A stretch of DNA of 64,000 bases from Paracoccus zhejiangensis (GCF_002847445.1 NZ_CP025430.1:2294001-2358000), one strand, 5' to 3'; numbered from the stretch's first letter, positions 19,697-28,852 are shown. The notes: a model not told the origin generated them from the letters alone. Numbers and translations: made by a program.

Positions 19697-19920
19697 TGGC
19701 TGGCCTCCGCTGCGGCAGGCGCCTCGGCAGCTGGTGCCGGTTCAGGCGGCAGCACCGACACGCGCGGCTGGTGGTCGAAGCCTTCCATCATGTCGCCCTG
19801 CTGGACCTTCACCACCGTCAGGCCAAAGACCAGCACGACAAAGGCGACCAGAACCAGCCCCAGCCCGACATTGCGCGAGCGGCGGCGGCGGAAGATCTCG
19901 TGTTCGTTGGCAAGGCCCAT
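19693..19920 (-). CDS. Small single-helix protein of the cta operon
   Basis: A 75-residue protein with a basic N-terminus (FRRRRSRN), one membrane helix ([20 protein letters not shown]) and a Pro/Ala/Glu-rich tail. It occupies the position of the small CoxF-like ORF found between ctaB and ctaG in alphaproteobacterial oxidase operons. The ATG at 19920 overlaps the ctaB stop by one base (TGATG), favouring it over two upstream GTG codons. An oxidase-assembly role is inferred from position. Confidence 0.8.
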   Translation of the reverse strand: MGLANEHEIFRRRRSRNVGLGLVLVAFVVLVFGLTVVKVQQGDMMEGFDHQPRVSVLPPEPAPAAEAPAAAEASQ

Positions 19921-20837
19921 CACCACGCTCCCATTCCGCGCTGCACCAGAAGCGCGAGGAAATGCAGGAACAGATAGATCAGCGACAGTTTGAAGAAGCG
20001 CTTCTCGACCGCGTAGTGGTCACCCTCTGCCGCTGCCTCGTCGCGGCGGAGGATGCGCCAGCCGCCAAGGATGAACAGCGCGTTCAGCACGACCGAGACC
20101 GCCAGATAGACCGGTCCGCCGACCGAGGTCAGCCCCAGCCAGATCGCGAAGGGTGCCAGCACCAGCGTATAGGCGAAGATATGGCGGCGGGTCGCCGGGC
20201 GGCCATGGGTGACCGTCAGCATCGGCACGCCGGCCTTGTGGTAATCCTCCTTCATGAACAGCGCCAGCGCCCAGAAATGCGGCGGCGTCCAGACGAAGAT
20301 CAGCGCGAACATCAGAAGCGATTCGATGCTGATGCCGCCGGTGGCGCAGGCCCATCCGATCATCGGCGGGAAGGCCCCGGCAGCTCCACCGATGACGATG
20401 TTCTGCGGGGTCGAGCGTTTCAGCCAGACGGTATAGACCACGGCATAGAAGAAGATGGTGAAGGCGAGGAAGGCGGCGGCGAACCAGTTGGCCACCAGTC
20501 CCAGCATCATCACGGCAATGCCCGACAGCGCCAGACCGACCGCCAGCGCCTCGCCGGGGGCGACCCGGCCCGAGGGGATCGGCCGGCTTTGCGTCCGACG
20601 CATCACCGCGTCGATATCGGCGTCATACCACATGTTCAGCGCGCCCGAGGCACCGCCCCCCAGCGCGATGAACAGCACCGCGCAGAAGGCGACAAAGGGA
20701 TGCACATCGACCGGCGCGATCCACAGCCCGACAAAGGCCGTGAACACCACCAGCGACATGACCCGGGGCTTCAGGAGCGCGACATAATCGCCAAACTCGG
20801 CCTCGGGGGCACCTTCATATGCGTGAATATCCGCCAT
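19920..20837 (-). CDS. ctaB: Protoheme IX farnesyltransferase (heme O synthase)
   Basis: Adds a farnesyl group to heme b to give heme O, the precursor of heme A for the aa3 oxidase. The 305-residue membrane protein has the UbiA-family aspartate motif [19 protein letters not shown] and, in the second half, [11 protein letters not shown]. Nine membrane segments are expected. It begins eight bases after ctaC. Confidence 0.96.
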   Translation of the reverse strand: MADIHAYEGAPEAEFGDYVALLKPRVMSLVVFTAFVGLWIAPVDVHPFVAFCAVLFIALGGGASGALNMWYDADIDAVMRRTQSRPIPSGRVAPGEALAVGLALSGIAVMMLGLVANWFAAAFLAFTIFFYAVVYTVWLKRSTPQNIVIGGAAGAFPPMIGWACATGGISIESLLMFALIFVWTPPHFWALALFMKEDYHKAGVPMLTVTHGRPATRRHIFAYTLVLAPFAIWLGLTSVGGPVYLAVSVVLNALFILGGWRILRRDEAAAEGDHYAVEKRFFKLSLIYLFLHFLALLVQRGMGAW

Positions 20838-20845
20838 CGGCCCGA

Positions 20846-21877
20846 TCAGTTGCTGGCCGGGGCAGCTTCGCCCTCGGCAGCGGGTTCTTCGGCTGCAGGC
20901 CCGGCAGCGACGGGCTCAGCAGCAGCCGGTTCTTCGGCAGCAGCTTCTTCAGCGGCCGGCTCGGCAGCGGCTTCAGCCGGAACTTCGGCGGCAGCGGCGG
21001 CGCCGGCCGGAACCTCGGCCTCGGCCACGGCCTCTTCCTCACCCAGCGTGCCGCCCTGCTCGACCACCCAGGCGTCGAATTTCTCTTGGCTGACGGCCTT
21101 CACCACGATCGGCATATAGGCGTGGTTGATGCCGCACAGCTCGCTGCACTGGCCGAAATAGACGCCCTCTTTCTCGACATTGAACCACAGCTGGGCGATG
21201 CGGCCCGGCACCGCGTCCTGCTTCACGGCAAAGGCCGGAACGGTCCAGGCATGGATCACGTCATTCGCGGTGACCTGCACCAGCACGTCCTTGCCCACCG
21301 GCACGACGACCGAGGTATCGGTGGCCAGCAGGTATTCATCCTCAGCATAGCCGTATTCGGCCAGTTCCTCTTTCGCCAGCATGATGCCGTCGAAGCTGAG
21401 ACCGTTATCCGGGTATTCATAGGACCAGTACCACTGGTTGCCGATGGCCTTGATGACCAGGTCGGGATTGGCCGGCATTTCCTGCGAATAGAACAGGCGC
21501 GGCAGCGAGAACACACCGATGGCGATCAGGATCAGCACCGGCACGATGGTCCAGGCAATCTCGATCGGGGTGTTGTGGGTGAATTTCGCCGGAACCGGGT
21601 TGGCGCGGCTGTTATAGCGCAGGATCACGATCAGCAGCAGCGCGCAGACGAAAATCGTCACGGCGGTGATGATGATCAGCACGAAATGGTCCAGCCATTG
21701 CTGCTGGTGCGCGATCTCGGTCACCGCCTCCTGGAAGTTGATACCGCGCGCATGCGGTTTGCCGATCACCGGCAGATCGCCCAGATTGTCCTGCGCAAAG
21801 GCGGCCGTGGCGGCCAACCCACTCGCCGCGAACCCCGTTACTGCCGCGGTTGCACGGCGAATCATCGCTTTTGCCAT
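20846..21877 (-). CDS. ctaC: Cytochrome c oxidase subunit II, with Ala/Glu/Pro tail
   Basis: Carries the CuA centre that accepts electrons from cytochrome c. The 343-residue precursor has an N-terminal signal ([12 protein letters not shown]), two membrane helices and the periplasmic cupredoxin domain. CuA ligands are visible in [12 protein letters not shown], and the electron-entry motif in [12 protein letters not shown]. Residues from about 275 onward form a low-complexity Ala/Glu/Pro tail of roughly 70 residues. The P. denitrificans subunit II precursor is C-terminally processed, so this tail may be removed. First gene of the cta block, divergent from tldD. Confidence 0.96.
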   Translation of the reverse strand: MAKAMIRRATAAVTGFAASGLAATAAFAQDNLGDLPVIGKPHARGINFQEAVTEIAHQQQWLDHFVLIIITAVTIFVCALLLIVILRYNSRANPVPAKFTHNTPIEIAWTIVPVLILIAIGVFSLPRLFYSQEMPANPDLVIKAIGNQWYWSYEYPDNGLSFDGIMLAKEELAEYGYAEDEYLLATDTSVVVPVGKDVLVQVTANDVIHAWTVPAFAVKQDAVPGRIAQLWFNVEKEGVYFGQCSELCGINHAYMPIVVKAVSQEKFDAWVVEQGGTLGEEEAVAEAEVPAGAAAAAEVPAEAAAEPAAEEAAAEEPAAAEPVAAGPAAEEPAAEGEAAPASN

Positions 21878-22047
21878 CGTCCCATCCCGTTACCTTGGCG
21901 CGGCCTGCCGGACGCGCATGGGTCAGAGGCCGCACAAGCCGCCCCTTTTCCTTGTTCAGTGACCGTTCTATGACCATATCTCAGCCCATCCGGCAAGACG
22001 TAGGAACGTCTAATGGGTGAATTTTCCTGACGGAAAGGACCGTTTCG
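21878..22047. promoter_or_regulatory. Divergent ctaC/tldD promoter region
   Basis: 170 bases between the two divergent starts must hold both promoters. A short inverted repeat GACGT-AGGA-ACGTC lies at 21997-22010. GGAAAGGACC just before 22048 is the tldD ribosome site. No FNR-type TTGAT-N4-ATCAA box is seen. Confidence 0.4.
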
Positions 22048-23469
22048 ATGAGCCGCAAGCCCTTTGCCCCGTTCGACGAACAGATTGACCGCGCGGTGGC
22101 GCAGCGGGTGCTGCAGGATGCGGTGGCCGGCGCCGATGACGGGGAGCTGTTCCTGGAACGCTCGACCGCCGAGACGCTGGTCTTCGATGACGGGCGGCTG
22201 AGGAATTCAGGCTATACCGCCCAGCAGGGCTTTGGCCTGCGCGCCGTCCGGGGCGAAGTGACCGGCTATGCCCATTCGACCGAGATCTCCGAAGCCTCGC
22301 TGAAACGCGCCGCCGAAACCGCCCGGCTGGCGGTGGGTCAGGGCGGCGGCGTCGCGGCCGAGGCCCCCGGTCCGCGTGGCCCCGACCTTTACGCGGCGAT
22401 CGATCCGGCCGGCGACATTCCCATCGCGGTCCGGATCGAGACCCTGCGCGAGATCGACGCCTATGCCCGCGCCGCCGATCCGCGGGTGGTGCAGGTCAGC
22501 GCCTCGATCGCCACATCGCTGCAGGAAGTCGCGATCCTGCGGCCCGAGGGCGGGCTGGTCACCGACATCCGCCCGATGGCGCGACTGAATGTCGCAGTCA
22601 TCGTCGAGAACAACGACCGCCGCGAATCCGGCAGCGCCGGCGGCGGCGGGCGCATCGGCATCGGCGGGCTGGTCGATCCGGCCCATTGGCGCGGGCTGGT
22701 GGACGAGGCATTGCGCATCGCGCTGGTGAACCTGCGCTCGGTTCCCGCCCCTGCAGGGGTAATGGATGTTGTGCTGGCTCCGGGCTGGCCCGGAATCCTG
22801 TTGCACGAGGCAGTCGGCCATGGGCTCGAGGGCGATTTCAACCGTAAGGGCCACTCCGCCTTTGCCGGGCTGATGGGCCAGCGAGTCGCCGCGCCCGGCG
22901 TGACCGTGGTCGATGACGGCACCATTCCCGACCGTCGCGGCAGCCTCAGCGTCGATGACGAGGGCACCGCCCCCGCCCGCAACGTGCTGATCGAGGACGG
23001 CATTCTGGTCGGCTACATGCAGGACCGCCAGAACGCCCGGCTGATGGGCGTTGCGCCCACGGGCAATGGGCGGCGCGAGAGCTTTGCCCATGCGCCGATG
23101 CCGCGGATGACCAATACCTACATGCCCGGCGGCACGGCCGACCCGGCGGCGATCCTCGCCGATCTCAAGGACGGCATCTATGCCGTGGGCTTCGGCGGCG
23201 GGCAGGTCGACATCACCAATGGCAAGTTCGTCTTTTCCTGCACCGAGGCCTACCGGGTGAAGAACGGCGTGGTCGGCGATCCGATTCGCGGCGCCACGCT
23301 GATCGGCGACGGGGCCACGGCACTGCAGCAGGTGCGGGCCATCGGCAATGACATGGCGCTGGACCCCGGCATGGGCAATTGCGGCAAGCAGGGCCAATGG
23401 GTGCCGGTCGGCGTGGGCCAGCCGACGCTGATGATCGGCGGGTTGACCGTGGGCGGCTCGGCGGCCTGA
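22048..23469 (+). CDS. tldD: Metalloprotease TldD
   Basis: TldD forms a TldD/TldE zinc protease that degrades unfolded peptides and matures some modified peptides. The 473-residue protein has the zinc motif HEAVGHGLEGDFNRKG (HExxxH) near residue 252, and the late cysteine-containing segment FSCTEAYRVKNG. The length matches E. coli TldD (about 480). The partner TldE/PmbA gene is not in the window. Confidence 0.95.
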   Translation: MSRKPFAPFDEQIDRAVAQRVLQDAVAGADDGELFLERSTAETLVFDDGRLRNSGYTAQQGFGLRAVRGEVTGYAHSTEISEASLKRAAETARLAVGQGGGVAAEAPGPRGPDLYAAIDPAGDIPIAVRIETLREIDAYARAADPRVVQVSASIATSLQEVAILRPEGGLVTDIRPMARLNVAVIVENNDRRESGSAGGGGRIGIGGLVDPAHWRGLVDEALRIALVNLRSVPAPAGVMDVVLAPGWPGILLHEAVGHGLEGDFNRKGHSAFAGLMGQRVAAPGVTVVDDGTIPDRRGSLSVDDEGTAPARNVLIEDGILVGYMQDRQNARLMGVAPTGNGRRESFAHAPMPRMTNTYMPGGTADPAAILADLKDGIYAVGFGGGQVDITNGKFVFSCTEAYRVKNGVVGDPIRGATLIGDGATALQQVRAIGNDMALDPGMGNCGKQGQWVPVGVGQPTLMIGGLTVGGSAA

Positions 23470-23494
23470 GGCAGCCAGGAAAACCTTCCAGTCG

Positions 23495-23511
23495 CTAACC
23501 AGTTATTAACC
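23495..23511 (+). promoter_or_regulatory. CtrA-like binding site upstream of dprA
   Basis: CTAA-N7-TTAACC closely matches the CtrA consensus TTAA-N7-TTAA(C), differing only in the first base. It lies 43 bases before the dprA ATG. CtrA controls competence-type DNA-uptake genes in Rhodobacter capsulatus, where they serve gene-transfer-agent recipients. Binding here is inferred. Confidence 0.5.
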
Positions 23512-23524
23512 TTTCGCCCTTAGA

Positions 23525-23536
23525 CCTGACGTCAGG
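23525..23536. repeat. Perfect palindrome CCTGACGTCAGG before dprA
   Basis: A 12-bp perfect palindrome centred 23 bases before the dprA start codon, just downstream of the CtrA-like site. It could be an operator or a small mRNA leader hairpin. Confidence 0.4.
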
Positions 23537-23553
23537 ATGAGGCGAGGGCGGCA

Positions 23554-24714
23554 ATGACGACTGGACCGTTTTCTTTCGACACCCCCAACACCCCACCCAC
23601 CGCGAAGGACGACGATCTCAGCTTCCTTCGCCTCATCCGCTCTCGCCGCGTCGGGCCGGCGACCTTTCACCGCCTGATCACCGAACAGGGCTCGGTCGCG
23701 GCGGCCCTTGCCGCGCTGCCGGAGATTGCGCGCAGCGCCGGTCTCGAGGGCTACGAGACCTGCCCCGAAGCCACCGCCGAAGCCGAATTGCGCGCCGGTC
23801 GTCGGGTCGGTGCCCGCTTCCTGCGCTGCGATCACCCCGATTACCCCCCGGCCCTGCGCCAGATCGACGGCGCCCCCCCGGTCCTGTGGATCCGTGGCGA
23901 TGCACGCTGGCTGCAGGGCGACCCCTTTGCCGTGATCGGCGCGCGCAACGCCTCGTCCCTCGGCCTCCGCATGGCGCGGGGCATGGCGGCCGGTCTTGGC
24001 GAGGCCGGGCATTGCGTCGTCGCGGGGCTGGCGCGCGGCATTGACACCGCCGCCCATAACGCCGCGCTGCCCACCGGTACGGTCGCGGTGATGGCGGGCG
24101 GGATCGACCAGATCTATCCCGCCGAAAACGCCATCTTGGCCGCCCAGATTGCCGAAATGGGCGCGCTGGTTTCGGAACAGGCGCCCGGTGTGGAACCAGC
24201 GGCCCGCCATTTCCCCGCCCGCAACCGCATCATTTCGGGCCTTTCGCGCGCGGTGGTGGTGATCGAGGCGGCACATCGTTCCGGCAGCCTGATCACCGCG
24301 AAGAATGCCCTCGATCAGGGGCGCGAGGTGATGGCGGTGCCCGGCCACCCGATGGATGCCCGCGCCGCCGGCTGCAATGCACTGATCCGCGACGGCGCGG
24401 CGCTGGTGCGCTGCGCGGCGGATGTGATCGCCGTGAGTTTCGGGACGGAGGCAGAGCGCAAGACGCGACTCGAACTGCCGGAGTCCAAACCCGTCACGCC
24501 GCGCCCGTCCTTGCCGAACCGCGCCTGTGATTCGGGCGGTCCCGCCGGTCTGGAGGCGCGGATCATGAACTGGCTCTCGCCCAGCCCCAGCGACGAGGAC
24601 GACCTGATCCGGCGGCTTGGGGTGCCGGCCTCGGTTGCCAACAGCGCCATCCTATCGCTGGAACTGCAGGGGATGCTGACACGGCTGGCCGGTGGTCGGC
24701 TGGCACGCAACTAG
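23554..24714 (+). CDS. dprA: DNA-processing protein DprA
   Basis: Binds incoming single-stranded DNA and loads RecA during transformation or gene-transfer-agent uptake. The 386-residue protein shows the Rossmann-like DprA core: VIGARNASSLGLRMARG, GLARGIDTAAHNAAL, PARNRIISGLSRAVVVIEA and SGSLITAKNALDQGREV. The C-terminal 70 residues (DEDDLIRRLGVPASVANSAI) form a winged-helix domain. The upstream DNA carries a CtrA-like site. comF occurs at 58.9 kb. Confidence 0.96.
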   Translation: MTTGPFSFDTPNTPPTAKDDDLSFLRLIRSRRVGPATFHRLITEQGSVAAALAALPEIARSAGLEGYETCPEATAEAELRAGRRVGARFLRCDHPDYPPALRQIDGAPPVLWIRGDARWLQGDPFAVIGARNASSLGLRMARGMAAGLGEAGHCVVAGLARGIDTAAHNAALPTGTVAVMAGGIDQIYPAENAILAAQIAEMGALVSEQAPGVEPAARHFPARNRIISGLSRAVVVIEAAHRSGSLITAKNALDQGREVMAVPGHPMDARAAGCNALIRDGAALVRCAADVIAVSFGTEAERKTRLELPESKPVTPRPSLPNRACDSGGPAGLEARIMNWLSPSPSDEDDLIRRLGVPASVANSAILSLELQGMLTRLAGGRLARN

Positions 24715-24802
24715 CCCTTCCCGCTGAGGCCCTCCCCTTGTTGCCCCGGCGCGTTTCGTGTTTGCCTGCGGCGTCACGGGCGAAACGGCGAGGGCGGGCA
24801 AG

Positions 24803-25204
24803 ATGATCGAGATCACCGGGCTGGACTATCTGGTGCTGACCGTTCGCGACATCGACCTCACGATTGCCTTCTATTCCGGTATCTTGGGCATGAGGGCCGT
24901 CACCTTCGGCGCGGGCCGGACGCCGCTGCATTTCGGCAGCCAGAAGATCAACCTGCACCGCGCCGGGCACGAGTTCGAACCCAAGGCCAGATCGCCCCTG
25001 CCCGGCTCGGCCGATCTCTGCTTCCTGTTGGCGAACCGCCCCGACCAGACCCTCGCGGCGCTGCGCTCCGCCGGCATCGCCATCGAGGAGGGTCCGGTCG
25101 CCCGGACCGGGGCCAGCGGGCCGATCCTCTCGGTCTATCTGCGCGACCCGGATGGCAACCTGGTCGAACTGGGCCATCCTGACCGTGGCGACGGGGCCAG
25201 TTGA
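24803..25204 (+). CDS. VOC-family (glyoxalase-like) protein
   Basis: A 133-residue single-domain vicinal-oxygen-chelate protein. It begins ITGLDYLVLTVRDIDLTIAF and ends VYLRDPDGNLVEL, the two paired beta-alpha-beta-beta-beta modules. The candidate metal ligands His (LHFGSQKINLHRAGHEFE) and the late Glu are present. It resembles virulence-protein or biphenyl-dioxygenase-like VOC members; the substrate is unknown. ATG 24803 with GAGGG upstream is preferred to GTG 24758. Confidence 0.85.
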   Translation: MIEITGLDYLVLTVRDIDLTIAFYSGILGMRAVTFGAGRTPLHFGSQKINLHRAGHEFEPKARSPLPGSADLCFLLANRPDQTLAALRSAGIAIEEGPVARTGASGPILSVYLRDPDGNLVELGHPDRGDGAS

Positions 25205-25260
25205 CACTGCCCGCCGGGCTGCCCATGTTCCCGGCCCAATTGCAAAGCCGCGAGTAGCCC

Positions 25261-27966
25261 ATGCCCGTTGTCGTCGTCGAATCCCCGGCCAAGGCCAAGA
25301 CCATCGAGAAATATCTCGGTGGCGATTACCGCGTGCTGGCCAGTTTCGGCCATGTCCGCGACCTGCCGCCCAAGGATGGCAGCGTCGATCCCGAGGCCGA
25401 TTTCGCCATGAAATGGGAGGTCGCTTCCGACAGCAAGAAGCACCTGAAGGCGATCAAGGATGCGCTGAAGGACGATCAGAACCTGATCCTCGCCACCGAC
25501 CCCGACCGCGAGGGCGAGGCGATCAGCTGGCACCTGCTCGAGGCGCTGCAGACATCCCTGAAGAAGGGCAGCGAGGTCAACCGCGTCACCTTCAACGCCA
25601 TCACCAAGAACGCCGTGACCGAGGCGATGCAGCATCCGCGCCAGATCGACCAGGCGCTGGTCGATGCCTATCTGGCGCGCCGCGCGCTGGATTATCTGGT
25701 CGGCTTCAACCTGTCGCCGGTCTTGTGGCGCAAGCTGCCCGGCGCAAAGTCGGCGGGCCGGGTGCAATCGGTCTGCCTGCGGCTGATCGTCGACCGCGAG
25801 ATGGAGATCGAGGCCTTCAAGGCCCGCGAATACTGGTCGGTCCATGCTCGCCTGGCGACGCCGGGCGGCGATGAATATGACGCCACGCTGACCAGCCTCG
25901 CCGGCAAGAAGCTGGACCGTTACGACCTTCCCACCGCCAAGGATGCCGCCATGGCGGTCAGCGCGGTGTCGAGCCGCGATCTTTTCGTCACCGAGGTCAG
26001 CGCCAAGCCCGCCAGCCGCAATCCCTGGCCGCCGTTCATGACCTCGACCCTGCAGCAGGAAGCCAGCCGCAAGATGGGCATGGGGGCCAAGGCCTGCATG
26101 TCGGCGGCGCAGCGGCTCTATGAGGCGGGTTACATCACCTACATGCGGACTGACGGCATCGACATGGCGCCCGAGGCGGTGATGGCGGCGCGTGATGCGA
26201 TCAAGGCGAAGTTCGGCGAGAAATACCTGCCCTCCAGCCCGCGCATGTACAAGAACAAGGCCAAGAACGCGCAGGAAGCGCATGAATGTATCCGCCCGAC
26301 CGACATGATGCTGTCGCCCGACAAGCTGAAGGTCGGCGCAGATGACCAGAAGAAGCTCTATGACCTGATCTGGAAGCGCACCATCGCCAGCCAGATGGAA
26401 GCCGCCCGGATGGAGCGGACGACGGTCGAGATCGGCAGCGAGGACAAGCAGGTCGGTCTGCGCGCCACCGGTCAGGTGATGCTGTTCGACGGATTCCTGC
26501 GCGTCTATGACCAGGGCCGCGACGATGACGAGGGCGAGGACAGCGCCCGCCTGCCGGTCATTCAGCAGGGCGAGGCCGCGCGCAAGGTGGCCGATGCCTT
26601 TACCGCCGAACTCGCCAAGGCCCGCGACAAGGGCGGTGATCTGCCCGAGGCGCCGAAAGGTCAGCTGACCGCGCCCGGCACCATCGCCAGCGAAACCGCC
26701 TCGACCGCTGCGCGCCAGCATTTTACCCAGCCGCCACCCCGCTATACCGAGGCGACTCTGGTGAAGCGGATGGAGGAACTCGGCATCGGCCGGCCGTCGA
26801 CCTATGCCAGCATCGTCACCACGATCCAGGACCGGGAATATGTCCGCAAGGACAAGAACCGCCTGTTCCCCGAGGACAAGGGTCGCTTGGTCACCGCCTT
26901 CCTGGTGAAATATTTCCCGCGCTATGTCAGCTATGACTTCACCGCCGACATGGAGAACGAGCTGGACGAGATCAGCGCCGGCGACCTGATGTGGCGCGAG
27001 GTGCTGGCGCGCTTCTGGAAGGATTTCACCAAGGCGCTGGAAGGCACCAGCGAGCTGCGCATCACCGAGGTGTTGGAGGCGATCGACGACGCGCTGGCGC
27101 CGCATCTCTATCCGGCCCGCGCCGATGGCGGCGATCCGCGCGAATGCCCGCTGTGCCACCAGGGCCGGCTGAACCTCAAGACCGCGCGCTCGGGCGGGGC
27201 CTTCATCGGCTGCACCCGCTATCCCGATTGCCGCTATACCCGCCCGCTGTCGGCCCCCGATGGCGACGAGGCGATGGGCGACCGCATCCTTGGCGATGAC
27301 AACGGCGAGGCGATCAGCCTGAAGAACGGGCGCTTTGGCCTTTACGTCCAGCGCGGCGAGGCCACCGAAGAGGTACCGAAGCCGCCGCGCGCCTCGCTGC
27401 CCAAGGGCTGGGACGCGGCCAGCCTTGATCTGGAACGGGCGCTGATGCTTCTGGACCTGCCGCGCCCGGTCGGGCCGCATCCCGATGATGGCGAGCTGAT
27501 CGAGGCCGGCATCGGCCGCTATGGCCCCTATGTGAAGCATGGTCCGAAATACGCCAATCTGCCGGATGTCGAAGAGGTCTTCACCATCGGCATGAACCGC
27601 GCGGTCGAGGTGCTGGCGGCCAAGCAGTCGCGCGGTCGCGGCGCGGCGGTCGCGCCGCTGCGCGAGCTGGGCGATCACCCCGATGGCGGCGCCATCCAGG
27701 TGATGAACGGCCGCTTCGGTCCCTATGTGAAATGGGAGAAGATCAACGCCACCCTGCCCCGCGACGTGACGCCCGAGTCGATCACCGTTGAGCAGGCGCT
27801 GGAGTTGATCGCCGCCAAGGCCGCGAAGTCGCCGAAGAAGGCGACGCGCAAGGCGGCGGCCAAGCCCGCGGGCGAGAAGAAGGCAGCGGCGAAGAAGCCG
27901 GCCGCCAAGAAGACCACCGCGAAGAAGGCCCCGGCCAAGAAAGCGGCGGCGAAGAAGGCCGAGTGA
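25261..27966 (+). CDS. topA: DNA topoisomerase I
   Basis: Relaxes negative supercoils. The 901-residue type IA enzyme has the Toprim domain at the start (VVVESPAKAKTIEKYLG; DPDREGEAISWH). The active-site tyrosine is in GYITYMRTDG. A C-terminal zinc-finger repeat is seen in CPLCHQG and IGCTRYPDCRYT. The final 50 or so residues are a Lys/Ala-rich tail of AAKKPAAKK-type repeats, giving repetitive DNA at 27820-27960 that is coding, not a separate element. Its TGA abuts the stop of the convergent TyrA-like gene with no base between. Confidence 0.97.
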   Translation: MPVVVVESPAKAKTIEKYLGGDYRVLASFGHVRDLPPKDGSVDPEADFAMKWEVASDSKKHLKAIKDALKDDQNLILATDPDREGEAISWHLLEALQTSLKKGSEVNRVTFNAITKNAVTEAMQHPRQIDQALVDAYLARRALDYLVGFNLSPVLWRKLPGAKSAGRVQSVCLRLIVDREMEIEAFKAREYWSVHARLATPGGDEYDATLTSLAGKKLDRYDLPTAKDAAMAVSAVSSRDLFVTEVSAKPASRNPWPPFMTSTLQQEASRKMGMGAKACMSAAQRLYEAGYITYMRTDGIDMAPEAVMAARDAIKAKFGEKYLPSSPRMYKNKAKNAQEAHECIRPTDMMLSPDKLKVGADDQKKLYDLIWKRTIASQMEAARMERTTVEIGSEDKQVGLRATGQVMLFDGFLRVYDQGRDDDEGEDSARLPVIQQGEAARKVADAFTAELAKARDKGGDLPEAPKGQLTAPGTIASETASTAARQHFTQPPPRYTEATLVKRMEELGIGRPSTYASIVTTIQDREYVRKDKNRLFPEDKGRLVTAFLVKYFPRYVSYDFTADMENELDEISAGDLMWREVLARFWKDFTKALEGTSELRITEVLEAIDDALAPHLYPARADGGDPRECPLCHQGRLNLKTARSGGAFIGCTRYPDCRYTRPLSAPDGDEAMGDRILGDDNGEAISLKNGRFGLYVQRGEATEEVPKPPRASLPKGWDAASLDLERALMLLDLPRPVGPHPDDGELIEAGIGRYGPYVKHGPKYANLPDVEEVFTIGMNRAVEVLAAKQSRGRGAAVAPLRELGDHPDGGAIQVMNGRFGPYVKWEKINATLPRDVTPESITVEQALELIAAKAAKSPKKATRKAAAKPAGEKKAAAKKPAAKKTTAKKAPAKKAAAKKAE

Positions 27967-28677
27967 TCAGCCTGTGACTGCGGCTGCGGCGTCGAGAAAC
28001 CGGCGCCGCACCGGCTCTGCATGGGGGTTCTCGCAGAGGATCGTGCGCAGCAGCTCGGGCGAATCGGCCTGCACCATTCGGGCCGCCTCGATCAGGTGCT
28101 GAAAGCTGGCGGTCGCCAGCCGTGTCGGCATCGGCCCCAGCGCGCCGAGGCTGCGGGAAATGAGGTGGGTCAGGCCCTGCACCATCGCCATCTCGGCATC
28201 GTGCTGATCCGGAGTCGTGGTCAGCACCTTCAACCCCAGCCATCGCAGGAAGGCCGCCAGCCGGCGATGCTCGCCGCCCCTGAGCGGGCACCAGGCGAGG
28301 CGATGGCCGGCAATGCCGTCGCGCGCGCTTTCCGGACCGAACAGCGGATGGGTCGCGATGATCCCGACATGATCCGGTAGCAGCGCCTGCATCAGCTCGG
28401 CCGGGCGGAGCTTGACCGAAGTGACATCGATCACCACCGCACCGGGCCGCAGATGCGGGGCAATCTCGGTGAGCACCTGTTCCAGACACGACAGCGGCAC
28501 GGCCAGCAGGATGACATCCGCGCGGGCGGCCTCGGCCAGCCCGACCTGCGGCAGGTCATCGGCGCGGCTGACCGGATCGGAGACGCAGATCCGCGCATGG
28601 TCGCGCAGGTGCCGCGCGGCCAGTTGGCCGAAGGCACCAAAGCCGATGATGGCGAGACGGGGTTTCGGGGTCTTCAC
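27967..28677 (-). CDS. TyrA-like prephenate/arogenate dehydrogenase
   Basis: NAD(P)-dependent oxidative decarboxylation of prephenate or arogenate toward tyrosine. The 236-residue protein has the Rossmann motif IGFGAFGQLA (11-20), VIDVTSVK (82-89) and the substrate motif HPLFGPES (110-117). The compact size and GFGxFGQ/HPxFGPES pattern resemble plant-type arogenate dehydrogenases more than E. coli TyrA, and no chorismate mutase domain is fused. GTG 28677 is chosen because GGAAAG lies about nine bases upstream; an in-frame TTG at 28722 falls inside the leader hairpin. A leader peptide and hairpin upstream suggest attenuation. Confidence 0.85.
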   Translation of the reverse strand: MKTPKPRLAIIGFGAFGQLAARHLRDHARICVSDPVSRADDLPQVGLAEAARADVILLAVPLSCLEQVLTEIAPHLRPGAVVIDVTSVKLRPAELMQALLPDHVGIIATHPLFGPESARDGIAGHRLAWCPLRGGEHRRLAAFLRWLGLKVLTTTPDQHDAEMAMVQGLTHLISRSLGALGPMPTRLATASFQHLIEAARMVQADSPELLRTILCENPHAEPVRRRFLDAAAAVTG

Positions 28678-28725
28678 GGCACGATCTTTCCTTGTGTGGC
28701 GCAAGGTCGTGGTGAAGGTCAAAGA

Positions 28726-28750
28726 TCAACCGCGGGCCCCGCGCGGTTGA
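28726..28750 (-). terminator. Terminator-like hairpin in the TyrA-like leader
   Basis: TCAACCGCG and CGCGGTTGA form a perfect 9-bp stem with a 7-base GC loop, followed in the transcript by UCUUUG. It lies between the leader peptide stop and the structural gene, as an attenuator terminator would. The U-tract is imperfect. Confidence 0.5.
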
Positions 28751-28766
28751 CATGTTCCAGCCCCCG

Positions 28767-28817
28767 CTATGTCAGCGGGCGGTAATAGGCGTTCAGCAGG
28801 GCGAAACACGGGTTCAT
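28767..28817 (-). CDS. Putative 16-residue leader peptide (Phe, Tyr-Tyr)
   Basis: A short ORF encodes MNPCFALLNAYYRPLT and then TAG. It contains Phe5 and adjacent Tyr11-Tyr12 codons and is followed by two RNA hairpins, then the TyrA-like gene. There is no ribosome site. Instead TTGACT and a weak -10 CATTCC, 17 bases apart, would start transcription at or next to the A of the ATG, giving a leaderless uORF like trpL of Sinorhizobium. Sensing of Phe/Tyr-tRNA charging is inferred. Confidence 0.45.
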   Translation of the reverse strand: MNPCFALLNAYYRPLT

Positions 28818-28823
28818 AGGCCG

Positions 28824-28852
28824 GGAATGCGCCAGCGGTGGCGGTTAGTCAA
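28824..28852 (-). promoter_or_regulatory. Candidate promoter of the leader peptide/TyrA-like unit
   Basis: On the minus strand, TTGACT (28847-28852) is followed after exactly 17 bases by CATTCC (28824-28829). The -35 matches five of six consensus bases; the -10 is weak. The predicted start is at the ATG of the leader peptide (28817). Confidence 0.4.

Noticed and set aside
21878..22047. FNR-type anaerobic box in front of the cta operon
   Set aside because: No TTGAT-N4-ATCAA or close variant could be found in the spacer.
25135..27678. 847-codon minus-strand open frame opposite topA
   Set aside because: Antisense shadow of topA. Composition is His/Arg/Gly-rich without domain signatures.
27820..27960. 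Repetitive GCCAAGAAG-like DNA resembling a tandem array
   Set aside because: It encodes the Lys/Ala-rich tail of TopA in frame. There are no regular spacers, so it is not CRISPR or a VNTR of note.
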